NCBI GenBank assembly: GCA_963853835.1
Contig: OY970824.1
Coordinates: 63,320,884 to 63,384,883 of the forward strand
DNA from: Calendula officinalis
Taxonomy: Eukaryota; Streptophyta; Magnoliopsida; Asterales; Asteraceae
Direction: 5' to 3'
Length of the DNA: 64,000 nucleotides
How positions within the stretch are numbered: position 1 is the first letter of the stretch; every line of letters begins with the position of its first letter. This document shows, piece by piece, positions 46,219-58,306 of the stretch. Below the pieces are notes generated by a model. It did no database searches. It was not told the DNA's origin and saw only the letters and a program-made list of their open reading frames with translations. Position numbers and translations under genes: made by a program.

Positions 46219-49119
46219 TTAAAAAGATTCCGTCCTCGGAATCTCATCATAGTTCACGAAATCCGGGTACCTCTTCCGAATCTCGTCCTTGACTTCCCAA
46301 GTCAAATTCGGCCCAAGTGAATGCTTCCACTTGACCAACACCAACTCGATCTCCTTATTCCGAAGCTTCTTTGTTTTCGTTTCTAATATAGCCTCGGGCT
46401 CCTCAATCAACCGGTTCGGGCCGTCAACCCGCAACTCTTGCGACGGAATAATATTTTCAACTTCCCCGATAAACTTCTTCAAATAACTTACGTGAAAGGT
46501 GTCATGCACACTTTGAAGATCGGGTGGAAGTTCCAACTTAAAAGCTTGAAGCCCGACCCGTTTCAATATTTTAAACGGTCCAACATACCTTGGACTTAAC
46601 TTCCCTTTCTTACCAAACCGCATTACACCTTTCCAAGGTGACACTTTCAACATGACCATATCACCGACATCCAAGTCGTATGGCCTTTTCTTCAAACCCG
46701 AATAACTTCGTTGTCTATCTTGGGCGACTTTCATGTTAGTTTGAATAATACCAATCTTCTCATTTGTCACCCTCACGATCTCGGGACCCGTGAGTTTCGT
46801 CTCTCCCGCTTCCAACCAACAAGATGGAGTTCTACATTTTCTTCCATACAACGCCTCATAAGGCAGCATCTTGATAGTCGAGTGATAACTATTATTATAC
46901 GAGAACTCGACTAACGGTAAATGTTCATCCCATTTACCACCGAAGTCTAACACACACGATCTCAACATGTCTTCAACCGTTTGAATTGTTCTTTCACTTT
47001 GACCGTCGGTTTGCAGATGATAGGCCGTGCTCAACCGCAATTTTGTACCCAACTCTTCTTGTAATGATCGCCAAAATCTCGAGGTAAACCTCGCATCTCT
47101 ATCGGATACAATCGATAACGGAACCCCATGGAGTCGAACCACCTCATCAACATACAACTTAGCCAATTTCTCAAGTGGCAACATTTCCCGAATTGCTAAA
47201 AATAACGCACTCTTGGTCAACCGGTCAACTATGACCCAAATAGCATCGTGACCTCTACTCGTCTTCGGTAACCCTACTATGAAATCTATAGTTATGTCTT
47301 CCCACTTCCCGGCTGGTACAACCAATGATTGAGCTACCCCATATGGTACTTGATGCTCGGCTTTCACTTGTGCACACGTGGCACACTTGGAGATATACTT
47401 GGCCACCCTCGCCTTCAATCCGGGCCACCAATAAACCCGTTTCATATCTTGATACGTCTTTGTACTTCCCGGGTGAATCGAATACTTCGACTTGTGCACC
47501 TCATACAACAACTCTTTTCGGATACCCCCGAACTTAGGAACCCAAATACGACCACCCACGGTCTTCAACCCTTGTGCATTTTCGAGAAAGTGTTGGTTCT
47601 TACCTAACCGTTCTTGTCTTAACTCGTCCTTTCCCATAACCTCTCGTTGGGCATTCTTGATTCTTTCGATAATACTCGAGACGACTTCTATACGTGTTAA
47701 AATTCCCCGGTTCGGGTTTTCATAGACCTTTCGGCTCAAGGCGTCGGCCACCACATTAGCCTTTCCCGCGTGATACACAATCTCACAATCATAGTCGGCA
47801 ATCAACTCGATCCACCTTCTTTGTCGCATATTAAGATCTTTTTGAGTAAACACGTATTGTAGACTTTTATGATCCGTGTACAACGTACACCGAGTACCAT
47901 ACAAATAATGCCTCCACAACTTCAAGGCAAAAATAATCGCCGCCAATTCCAAGTCGTGTGTCGTGTACCTTAATTCCGCATTCTTCAATTGTCGCGAGGC
48001 ATACGCGATCACTTTACCTCTTTGCATCAACACACAACCGAGCCCTTGATTCGAAGCATCACTATAAACCACAAAATCTTCCATACCATCCGGTAACGTA
48101 AGGATCGGCGCGTTACATAACTTTTCTTTTAACAACATAAACGCCTCTTCTTGCTTCTTCTCCCACACAAACTTCTCACTTTTTCTCGTTAACTTCGTGA
48201 GTGGAATCGCGATTCTCGAGAAGTCTTGTATAAATCTTCGGTAATAACCGGCTAATCCAAGAAAACTTCTAACCTCGGTAGGAGTCCTCGGAGGCTCCCA
48301 ATTTGACACCGCTTCAATCTTGGACGGATCAACTTTAATACCATCACACGTCACCACGTGACCTAAGAATTGCACTTCCCGCAACCAAAATTCACACTTC
48401 GAGAATTTTGCATACAACTTCTCCCGTTTCAACACGTCTAGAACAAGTCTCAAATGACCTTCGTGTTCTTCTTCGGTTTTCGAATAAATCAAAATGTCGT
48501 CAATAAACACGATCAAAAACTTATCAAGAAACGGTTTACAAACCCGATTCATCAAATCCATAAAAATAGCCGGCGCGTTTGTAAGACCAAACGGCATTAC
48601 TAGAAATTCATAATGACCATAACGTGTACGAAAAGCCGTCTTCTCGGTGTCGCCTTCTTTCACCCGAACTTGGTGATAACCCGACCTCAAATCGATCTTC
48701 GAGAAATAACTAGCACCTTGCAATTGGTCGAATAAGTCGTCAATTCTCGGCAACGGGTAACGGTTCTTAATAGTTACCTTATTCAACTCTCGGTAGTCGA
48801 TACACATTCTCATCGAACCGTCTTTCTTCTTAACAAATAACACCGGTGCACCCCACGGTGACGAACTCGGACGAATAAAACCTTTATCTAACAAATCTTG
48901 CAATTGAGTCATCAATTCCCGCATCTCGGTGGGAGCTAAACGATATGGAGCACGAGCAATTGGCGTCGCCCCCGGCACTAAATCAATTTTAAATTCGACT
49001 TGTCTCTCCGGTGGCAAACCGGGCAAGTCATCGGGAAATACCTCGGGAAAAATTTTGACATCATCCATTGACTTCTTTTCCTTTTGGCCATCTAATACAT
49101 GCATAAATAAACGATGCAC
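46219..49119 (-). CDS. Gypsy pol: reverse transcriptase, RNase H, integrase, chromodomain-like tail
   Basis: 966 residues, not an independent gene; it continues the protein of 49061-50755 after a frameshift. RT shows PYRLAP, SPWGAPVLFVKKKDGS, KIDLRSGYHQ and the catalytic FIDD (about 205-208). RNase H shows YSDASNQGLGC and DHKSLQYV. Integrase shows the zinc-binding H..H..CATC, then TIDFIVGLP, SDRDARFTSRFW and the Glu in DGQSERTIQ. The tail has the GPFKI block and a chromodomain-like segment. The frame is uninterrupted here and all catalytic acids seen are intact. Confidence 0.95.
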   Translation of the reverse strand: MHRLFMHVLDGQKEKKSMDDVKIFPEVFPDDLPGLPPERQVEFKIDLVPGATPIARAPYRLAPTEMRELMTQLQDLLDKGFIRPSSSPWGAPVLFVKKKDGSMRMCIDYRELNKVTIKNRYPLPRIDDLFDQLQGASYFSKIDLRSGYHQVRVKEGDTEKTAFRTRYGHYEFLVMPFGLTNAPAIFMDLMNRVCKPFLDKFLIVFIDDILIYSKTEEEHEGHLRLVLDVLKREKLYAKFSKCEFWLREVQFLGHVVTCDGIKVDPSKIEAVSNWEPPRTPTEVRSFLGLAGYYRRFIQDFSRIAIPLTKLTRKSEKFVWEKKQEEAFMLLKEKLCNAPILTLPDGMEDFVVYSDASNQGLGCVLMQRGKVIAYASRQLKNAELRYTTHDLELAAIIFALKLWRHYLYGTRCTLYTDHKSLQYVFTQKDLNMRQRRWIELIADYDCEIVYHAGKANVVADALSRKVYENPNRGILTRIEVVSSIIERIKNAQREVMGKDELRQERLGKNQHFLENAQGLKTVGGRIWVPKFGGIRKELLYEVHKSKYSIHPGSTKTYQDMKRVYWWPGLKARVAKYISKCATCAQVKAEHQVPYGVAQSLVVPAGKWEDITIDFIVGLPKTSRGHDAIWVIVDRLTKSALFLAIREMLPLEKLAKLYVDEVVRLHGVPLSIVSDRDARFTSRFWRSLQEELGTKLRLSTAYHLQTDGQSERTIQTVEDMLRSCVLDFGGKWDEHLPLVEFSYNNSYHSTIKMLPYEALYGRKCRTPSCWLEAGETKLTGPEIVRVTNEKIGIIQTNMKVAQDRQRSYSGLKKRPYDLDVGDMVMLKVSPWKGVMRFGKKGKLSPRYVGPFKILKRVGLQAFKLELPPDLQSVHDTFHVSYLKKFIGEVENIIPSQELRVDGPNRLIEEPEAILETKTKKLRNKEIELVLVKWKHSLGPNLTWEVKDEIRKRYPDFVNYDEIPRTESF

Positions 49120-50755
49120 AACCTTTCGATATACTTTTCCTCGCCTTAATGGCGGTAATCACATTAGGCATGTGATGTCGTTTCTCCCCATACACATACA
49201 CCTTCTCATTCTCGGGTGTCCTAATCGACACTATTTTCTTTCCACACAAAATCTTGGCTTGGTGCAAACCCAACCAATCCATACCGATAACCACATCGAA
49301 CGCCCTAATTCCCATGGGCAATAAATCCACCTTAAACTTTCTACCGTCTATTTCTATTTCAAAATTTCTATAAACACATTCAACCATAGACGTTTTGCCG
49401 TCGGCTACTTCTATCTCATAAACCTCATCTAACATTTCGGACGACACATTCAATTTACAACCGAACTCATAAGACACAAACGAATAGTTAGAACCCGAAT
49501 CAAACAAAATATGAGTTGGCAAGGAGTTAATGAATAAAGTACCTGACACCACATCGTGTGCCTCATTCGCCTCCTCCCGAGTGAGTTGGAAGGATCGCCC
49601 CTTCACCTTAGCCGGTTCCACTTTCTTTTGAGCCGTGGACACCATCGATTCGGTCCCCTTCTTCGGGCATGCATTGCTATAGTGCCCCTTCTCGTGACAC
49701 GAGAAGCACTCAACATCGGCCATCGACTTGGCCCTACAATCTCGGGCTATGTGCCCCGCCCTCCCACAACTAAAACAAGATTTCGGCTCCCCTCGGCATG
49801 AGCCGGTATGATGTTTCCCGCATTTCTTGCAAGAACCTACACTTCCTTGTTTAGAGAAGCTCGATGTGAACTTCCCCTTCTTATAAGTACCCGAGCCACT
49901 CTCGGCTTTCCTCTTCTCGCCCACATGGGCCCTCTCGGCGACCCGTGCCTCATTTACTTCCTCAACACTCCGGGCGGCACTAATGGCCTCATCAAGTGAA
50001 ACCGCCCTCTTCACTTCCAATTGATAATCCCATGGTAGCCCACTTACATACCGAACCACTCTCAACCTCTCATCCGAGTAGGTTTTAGCAACAAACGGGA
50101 GCAATCCCGTGAACTCCCTCGAGTATTCTTCAATCGACATATCACCCTTCTTAAGGGTCAAGAATTTCTCGTGCATTTTCTCCAAATCTCTCTCGGGACA
50201 AAACTTCTTTTTCAACCTCGTGGTGAACTCATCCCACGACATCCTTTCAATCACCTCCCTCCCGAGGGTCTCATACACAATATCCCACCAAACCATCGCG
50301 TCCTCTTTTAACAATTGTGACGCATACGTCACCATATCGGCATCCTTACACTTGCTACTACCGATAACCCTCTCGGTTTCCCGGATCCACCTCATCGTTA
50401 CTTTCGGGTCCGAACTACCCGTATACACATTTGGCTTACAAGCCATGAAGGATTTAAACGAACAACCCTCTTTCACAATGGGCTTAGCCCTAGCATCACT
50501 TTGGCCACCCGTGGAGGATTTCCCCTCCCCGGTGCCACTACCCCCCGGTTCTCTCCTTCGATCTAGCCTCGGATTCCCGGTCTCCACCCGATTTCTCACG
50601 GTCTCCAATAATACGGTGCACTTCTTCGGCCACCGTTCCCTTGATTTGATCGATAATAGTTTGGAGATCCGCCATAGTGACCGGAGTCCTATTAGCTCCG
50701 ACCTCCGACTCACCCACCCGATGCAACGACGGTTGACTTTCTTGTTCAACCTCAA
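49061..50755 (-). CDS. Gypsy gag and aspartic protease
   Basis: The coding sense starts near 50540 in this frame (GSGTGEGKSS...); the first 70 or so residues are out of frame and belong to the frame at 50538-50831. The gag domain includes AMVWWDIVYE, WDEFTTRLKKKFCP and the block EYSREFTGLLPF. Two CCHC knuckles follow (CFSCGRAGHIARDC, CFSCHEKGHYSNAC), then protease with LFDSGSNYSFVS. The frame fails near 49100, where one base appears to be extra, and pol goes on in another frame. Confidence 0.9.
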   Translation of the reverse strand: MRLNKKVNRRCIGWVSRRSELIGLRSLWRISKLLSIKSRERWPKKCTVLLETVRNRVETGNPRLDRRREPGGSGTGEGKSSTGGQSDARAKPIVKEGCSFKSFMACKPNVYTGSSDPKVTMRWIRETERVIGSSKCKDADMVTYASQLLKEDAMVWWDIVYETLGREVIERMSWDEFTTRLKKKFCPERDLEKMHEKFLTLKKGDMSIEEYSREFTGLLPFVAKTYSDERLRVVRYVSGLPWDYQLEVKRAVSLDEAISAARSVEEVNEARVAERAHVGEKRKAESGSGTYKKGKFTSSFSKQGSVGSCKKCGKHHTGSCRGEPKSCFSCGRAGHIARDCRAKSMADVECFSCHEKGHYSNACPKKGTESMVSTAQKKVEPAKVKGRSFQLTREEANEAHDVVSGTLFINSLPTHILFDSGSNYSFVSYEFGCKLNVSSEMLDEVYEIEVADGKTSMVECVYRNFEIEIDGRKFKVDLLPMGIRAFDVVIGMDWLGLHQAKILCGKKIVSIRTPENEKVYVYGEKRHHMPNVITAIKARKSISKGCASFIYACIRWPKGKEVNG

Positions 50756-50831
50756 CCTCTACATGAGGTATCTCCTCCTCCCGGTTTTCCGGGGCTTTAC
50801 CACTTCTTCGCGTGGTCACCATTTCTTTCAA
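50538..50831 (-). CDS. Gypsy gag N-terminus (frame before first frameshift)
   Basis: 97 residues opening with VTTRRSGKAPE near the expected gag start, followed by acidic and Ser/Arg-rich sequence and the coiled stretch MADLQTIIDQIKGTV. It runs out of frame near 50540, where the main gag frame takes over. The best start is the ATG at 50819 or 50831. Confidence 0.8.
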   Translation of the reverse strand: MKEMVTTRRSGKAPENREEEIPHVEVEVEQESQPSLHRVGESEVGANRTPVTMADLQTIIDQIKGTVAEEVHRIIGDREKSGGDRESEARSKERTGG

Positions 50832-51071
50832 TCAAGACTATACGAAAGACATTAAACATTTAGTACCTTGTGTACAACCCATTAGTCACATAAGACTCAA
50901 TATCCAAAATCATATCAATTTCATCGGTCCCCCTAGGTTCAACCCTAAACTTAATATAAAGTCTCAAAGTCAACCTATGATCTTAAAGAATCTTATATTC
51001 CTAATGCTACAGTCTAAGACTAGGATGGTCATCCAACCTAATTCACTTAAACTATAGCTCTGATACCAAGT

Positions 51072-52794
51072 TGTAATACCTCAAATTTTAATACAAAATA
51101 TTGGCCAAAATAAAACAATTTATAAATAGAAGAACATCCCCAAATTTGGATTTACAAAAACCTTGGTATGAAATCAGAGTATAAAAGTAGGTGTTACAAA
51201 ATAGATCATAACCAAGCTAAGACTAAATCCAATCTAGTGTTCTTCTAATCTAGGTCCCGCATCTCTATCCATGCGTACCTAAGCCTTCGATCCTGAACCT
51301 GAGTACATAGCAAACAAAACAAGGAGTACGTGAGACAAAAAAACGTCTCGTGAGCTACATGGGTTTAGACCCGATAATAAAATGAAATGTCACGTTTCAT
51401 ATAACCAATCAATATACATATATTTATATATATATCCAACTATCCAGTCTAGTCACCTTAGTGTGACCATATCAACCTTGCTTACCTAGCAATCACGTCT
51501 AGCTATCGGGTTGCCCCTGAACAAGCTAGAATCACATACATATCTAGTTATCGAGCTAACTAGAAACAAGGTATCGGCAAAAGGATCGCCCACGCTACCG
51601 ATACCTGCCTTGCTCACCGGAATACGTCCAATGAGTAAGACTACTAACGTGGAAGAGTCGATGGGAAATCCATCCCAACTGCCCCTCAATCCACACCTCA
51701 TGACCGGGGAGTCTCCCGTATCATCACATCATCTCAACCTCATCATAACCCTATGGTTATGTCAATCTAGCTCTCGGCTATCACGTCTATCATCAAACAA
51801 GTTAGTTCAATACTATCATCGGTATAACTAACTATCAACTACTAGTCTACACAATTAAGCAAATAGACCATAACACAAGTAATAAAAATGTATTTCATAG
51901 GCTATGTACTCAGTAAAGTCCACACGTACTCACCTTAGCAATAAAGATGCTTTAACCGTATTCTTTCCGCCGGTTCCTTGTTCACAATTCGTCCACTTCA
52001 ACACTTCACCGAATGTCTAAAACAATTATCACAATAAGATTATCAACACAAACTACTACCAATGTGTTCATCTACCTCTAGATAACACCCATCAATCTAT
52101 TTCCCCCAAATATATTGATTTACCAAATCCTAGGTTTAACCAACCCGAAGATTCTTACAAATCATAATCATACACTTGTTTTCCTTGTTAATATACCATC
52201 TATTAAGTGTATACACCATTTATTTCACCATAAATCACCAACCCAAGAACTAGGGTTTCAAACCCTAGCTTCAAGATCCATAGATCTTGAGCTACAAAGA
52301 TGAAAGAGTGAAGATATACCTTTAATCTTCCACTAGGAGTGAAATCTACAAAAGATTTGTGAGGAAATCAACCCAAACCAGATGCTATGCTCGAAAATCG
52401 CCAAGAGAGAAAACTAGGGTTTTGATATGGCATTCAATGAGCTCAACCCGTCTTTAATGCTGGTCGTCCAGAGTTCACGGCGCGAACTAAGTTCGCGTCG
52501 CTAACTTTGCATGTTCGGCCATACTTAGCGATCGCTACCCAACCGCGAACTACATCACGCCACCTGACCAAAATCCCTGGCCCTACTTCCCGATCGCGAA
52601 GTAGGGTTCGCGTCGCGAACTCCCTTAGGCAGCAGGGCTGCACTTTTCCAACTTTGTCTCGACCCGGTTTCGCCCATAACTTTCTCGTACGGTGTCCAAA
52701 CGACACGAAACCAATTTCCACGTGTTTTATATGATTTATCCGTAATTATCATATTTTTACATATTTTATTTATTTACATTTTCGGGTCGTTACA
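51072..52794 (-). repeat. 5' LTR of the Gypsy element
   Basis: 1723 bp, TGTAATACC...GGGTCGTTACA. Compared with the left LTR it lacks a 12-bp segment near 51553 and has about 1-2% substitutions by eye. Its first bases differ by one substitution (TGTAAT against TGTAAC). Confidence 0.95.
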
Positions 52795-53404
52795 AGACGG
52801 TTTCCAATTCTTTTTACAGATGGCAGATCAGGCGATAGTTCTTTGAACGGAAACAAACGGCCTTGAAGAAAAGCTCGTCGGGCAGATCCAATGAAACATC
52901 CGACGGCAGCTACTTGAACGGAGAAGAAGATGGTGGTCATTGCGACGCGTGACTAGTATTCCGTCGGGGATATATATAACCCGAAGGTCAGAAAATTGAG
53001 GTTGTTTCAATGGTGGTGGTGGTGTACCCTGGTTTGGCCGGTAAAAGGCAGGATTCGGGTGATTGAACGAAAACGGAATGGAGGCTTGAGAGAAACGAGA
53101 GTGGAGGATCTAGGGTTTGATGCAGGAGAGAGACTTAAAAAAAAGTGAACAATATTGGTTTAACAAAGTGGAGAGATAGTGGAGAGAGAGCCGATCTTTA
53201 AGGGAGAGAGGGTTTTTCTTTTTCTTTTTTTTGTAAAATACCTAATATGCCCCTTTTATTAATGTATTACTAAAAATATAATTTGTTTTATTTACAAAAA
53301 TACCATAAGAAATCTTAACCGTTAATCTTAAATCCAATGGTATAGATTGGGTAATTAAGAGTTCTCAAAGTTCTTTTTAAAATCAGGATTCTCAATATAA
53401 TCCT

Positions 53405-55384
<1,980 letters not shown>

Positions 55385-55529
55385 TAGCTTCAAAGCCCGC
55401 CCGATTGGGCGGGCATGCTTCGAGAGATATTTATGAAAATAATAACATAGTGATACTCTTGAAATAACATAACAATCTATAATTAAAATGATGATAAACA
55501 ATTCTTGATACATGAATAAATGGTATAGG

Positions 55530-55752
55530 AAATTTAGAGACGAAATAAAACTTCTTTGTAAACGACATTTGTTGTTGAGTTAATGTAATTGTCATCTTCG
55601 TCGCAACAAATAACCTTCAATCCATTCTTGCTCTTAACTCTTGATACAACGACATACAGTTAACCATATGAGAATACTGATTTTTGAAGAAACAAACTAA
55701 CTTGCGACAACGTCTGACCTTTGATTTTATTAATAGTCATAGCAAAACATAT
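55530..55752 (-). pseudogene. Helitron helicase C-terminal relic
   Basis: The minus strand reads CFAMTINKIKGQTLSQVSLF, then VFSYG, a TAG, and LYVVVSRVKSKNGLKVICCD. This is the C-terminal PIF1-like helicase block, with one in-frame stop and the SQ of NKSQGQ replaced. It lies about 150 bp from the CTAG end, the expected place for the end of a Helitron transposase gene. Confidence 0.85.
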
Positions 55753-55812
55753 ACATGTATACGTTGAACCTTAATAATATGCAATACAAATATCTTTTAG
55801 TAAATTCATTAT

Positions 55813-56029
55813 CAGGGGTGTCTTTGAGGAGGTGCAGCCGCATAGGGCCCATATTTTTACAGGGGCCCAATTTTTATATATATCGTATATATATAATATT
55901 AAAATTTAAGCCAACTTAATAAGTTAATAAAAAAATTAAAAAGTCCAAAATTTTTATAAAAATCTTATATTCAGGGGGCCCATTTTCGTGTTTTCGTACA
56001 GGGCCTTCAAAATCTCGGAGACGCCTCTG
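55813..56029. mobile_element. hAT-type MITE
   Basis: 217 bp, ends CAGGGGTGTCTTTGAGG / CTCGGAGACGCCTCTG with a perfect 8-bp duplication TTCATTAT (55805-55812, 56030-56037). It includes the GGGGCCCAATTTTTATATAT block common in such elements. Confidence 0.92.
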
Positions 56030-56245
56030 TTCATTATGATTATAGTGACGTAACAAAATACCATGAAATAGAAAAATTATAAAAAAAATTATCATAAAAA
56101 AATGTAATACAATATACTGATGTTTAATAATAACATTTAAGCGTATGTAAGAATATAGTACATTAAAGGAACACCATCTGCTTTCATAATTACTTTTTTT
56201 TACTTGACCTCCTTTTAAGCGTATGTAAGAATATAGTACATTAAA

Positions 56246-56523
56246 TGAAGTTCTTCCTCTGGGTTCAGTGGTTTACGAACCATGGTATCCTACACAAATA
56301 TGTTTATTCATTAAATAATATAATGTATATGTAAAAATTTTATTGCTGCAAAAATGAGTAACTGACAAGAGAGCCTTCTGATTGACTATGACGAATAGGA
56401 ACACCATCTGCTTTCATAATGACTTGACCTCCTTTTGCATCAATTAGTTTTTTCAATCGGTTCAACCACTCCACTTTTTCTATAGCACTCTCAGCTTTTA
56501 ATAAAACTACAATGTGAGCTGTT
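56246..56523 (-). pseudogene. Dynamin-related protein 2 (DRP2) fragment, end of PH domain
   Basis: Two exon pieces in order on the minus strand. The first, 56523-56367, reads TAHIVVLLKAES, EWLNRLKKLIDAKGGQV, RHSQSEGSL and ends at a donor GTCAGT. The second, 56289-56246, starts after TTTGTGTAG and reads DTMVRKPLNPEEEL. The join SEGSL|DTM..RKP..PEEEL is typical of the region after the PH domain of plant DRP2A/B. The intron is retained, so this is a DNA-level copy. GTPase, middle and GED parts are absent. Near 56168-56215 a piece of the first exon (about 45 bp) is duplicated. Confidence 0.8.
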
Positions 56524-56649
56524 CATTTTTTTATTATTCAAGTTAGACTTTTTAACAAAGATTAGATGGTATTAGAATAAAAATTAAGAGAAATTACGTT
56601 TTAATTCGGTTTTGTAGCAGCAGAACGACAAAAGATTAAAATTACATTT

Positions 56650-57092
56650 TAATCGGATACAGATGATGATGTCCTAGCAGCAGAAGAGCCATCAACTGCC
56701 AAAAGATTAAAATCAGAAATCTTCAAATAACCAAATATAGCATAAGGTTATAAATAATTACTTCGTATAATAAATATATGAATTATGAAATGTGATTTTG
56801 GTGCTTACAGTCATAACAGCTGATCGACAAAAGGCTGTGTATTTTGGGCATTAATTATCAATAGATGAAAAGAAAAGACACCCAATGTCTATGGTCGTCT
56901 CTTCCAAGCACTGTCGGGGAGGAGGAGCAACATACACAGGTTGGTAAGGCTGCACGTATCAACAAATATTAAATGGTTAAAAATATTTGTAGTTATCATC
57001 AAAATGTAACAAAGAATAATAATAGCATTTATTTGAGGGTGATTGCAGCCCTCCTCATTGCACCAGTGTTGAACACACTTCCTGTGAGCATA
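56650..57092 (-). pseudogene. RINGv (MARCH-type) ubiquitin ligase fragment
   Basis: Four exon-like pieces in order: 57092-about 57038 (YAHRKCVQHWCNEEG, the RINGv C-terminal half), 56949-about 56885 (QPYQPVYVAPPPRQ, EETTIDIG), about 56858-56819 (KYTAFCRSAVMT, ending at GTAAGC), and 56695-about 56650 (LMALLLLGHH, membrane segment). This order is that of plant membrane RINGv E3 ligases. Introns are kept. The first zinc ligands and N-terminus are missing, and the ends do not join in frame, so it is a captured fragment. Confidence 0.75.
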
Positions 57093-57224
57093 CTACATAA
57101 AGAATAAACTCATTTAACATATGTAAATTATTATCAAGACTCATTTACATAAAGAATAAAACCAACAAACACGACAAATACAAAAAAAAAATATAACATA
57201 AATTTCTAAATGTTTCCAAAATCA

Positions 57225-57349
57225 TAACTATCGTGTTAATTTCGTGTTAATCTCTGAACCCGAACACGACACGACTTCGTGTTCAAATTTACATGACACG
57301 AACACGAATTCAAATTTCAATTTCGTCTCAGTTTCGTGTCTACCAGCCC
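57225..57349. mobile_element. Fragment of the CGTGTCGTGTT hAT-type MITE
   Basis: Contains CATAACTATCGTG, CACGACACGAC and AATTTCGTCTCAGTTTCGTG, and ends CCAGCCCTA, in the order of the left half of 23594-23998 read in reverse. The other terminus is absent. Confidence 0.7.
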
Positions 57350-57700
57350 TATATAGCATACATATATTAGATATAATTTTCAATTCTAGTGAAATTTGAC
57401 AAAAAACAAAATATTCTATAAAACCAACTTATGTAAGAATCATCACTGATATCTAATGAAGCATGTTACATGTATACAGCTAAATCTTGTTTTTCTTATA
57501 GTATTTCAACCATTCATGTGTTGTGCCGTTGGACTTTTATCAAAAGCATGTTGAGCAATCATGTTTTGACACTGGTTCAGCTAGGACTTTCGTCAAACAT
57601 ATGGTGGGCAGATTAAGTTCAGTAAAGTTTGATTTTTAAGGCCTAATATTTATAGTTTCACGAACCAACCAGAGAGTTATGTTATTTTGTCGATTTCACG

Positions 57701-58004
57701 GCACCTAATATGAACCCTAAATTAGTGAATTAAGCCGATTTTAAAAAATTATGTTTCGAATCATACCCTAAACATGAAATTATTGAGAATTAATAGAAAG
57801 GATTTACCTGAAATCAGCGAAAGTGATGTTCTAAATGGGAAGAATTTACTCTACAGTCCTAAATTCCTTTGGAAATGTGGCACCCAATATGAACCCTAAA
57901 ATAGTGAATTGAACCGATTATCAAAAAATATGTTACGAATCAAACTCTAAACATGAAATTATTGAGAAATAGTAGAAAGGAATTACATGAAATCAGCGAA
58001 AGTG
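57701..58004. repeat. Two direct repeats of about 125 bp
   Basis: 57701-57824 and 57880-58004 both begin GCACCNAATATGAACCCTAA and end GAAATCAGCGAAAGTG, about 85% alike by eye, with 55 bp between them. They lie in the presumed 5' part of the Helitron-like element. Confidence 0.85.
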
Positions 58005-58214
58005 GTTCGAGATTTTGTTGAAGATTGCAGGTTCGCATTGGCGCTGTGATGAGGAAAGCGGCTATAGATGCGAAAGAGAGATAATCCAGTATTTTGTGTT
58101 TTGAAGATGCCACCCGGACGTATAGGGGAATTACATGTGGCATTACAGACCAATGAGAATGCTTGAAAGTGATTAGTTGTCAAATTAATTTCAAACATAG
58201 GCCTCATATATAGG

Positions 58215-58218
<4 letters not shown>

Positions 58219-58304
<86 letters not shown>
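58219..58304. repeat. (TA)n array left of element IV
   Basis: About 43 TA units directly preceding GGTGGGTTCATGCGAG. Confidence 0.98.

Positions 58305-58306
<2 letters not shown>

Larger units (their letters stand above)
44472..52794 (-). mobile_element. Ty3/Gypsy LTR retrotransposon, complete structure (chromovirus-like)
   Basis: 8.3 kb flanked by a perfect 5-bp duplication AGACG (44467-44471, 52795-52799). LTRs are 44472-46206 and 51072-52794. The PBS on the minus strand is TGGTATCAGAGC two or three bases from the right LTR, and the polypurine tract AAGGGGTAGATAGT abuts the left LTR. The order gag, protease, RT, RNase H, integrase is that of Gypsy. The C-terminal block ELVLVKWKHS...TWEVKDEIRKRYP looks like a chromodomain, suggesting a chromovirus such as Tekay/Del. 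Coding is broken by two frameshifts. Confidence 0.95.

Noticed and set aside
49556..50855. Plus-strand open frames opposite Gypsy gag (up to 248 codons)
   Set aside because: Antisense shadows of gag and protease; the Ser/Leu-rich composition is that expected from the reverse strand.
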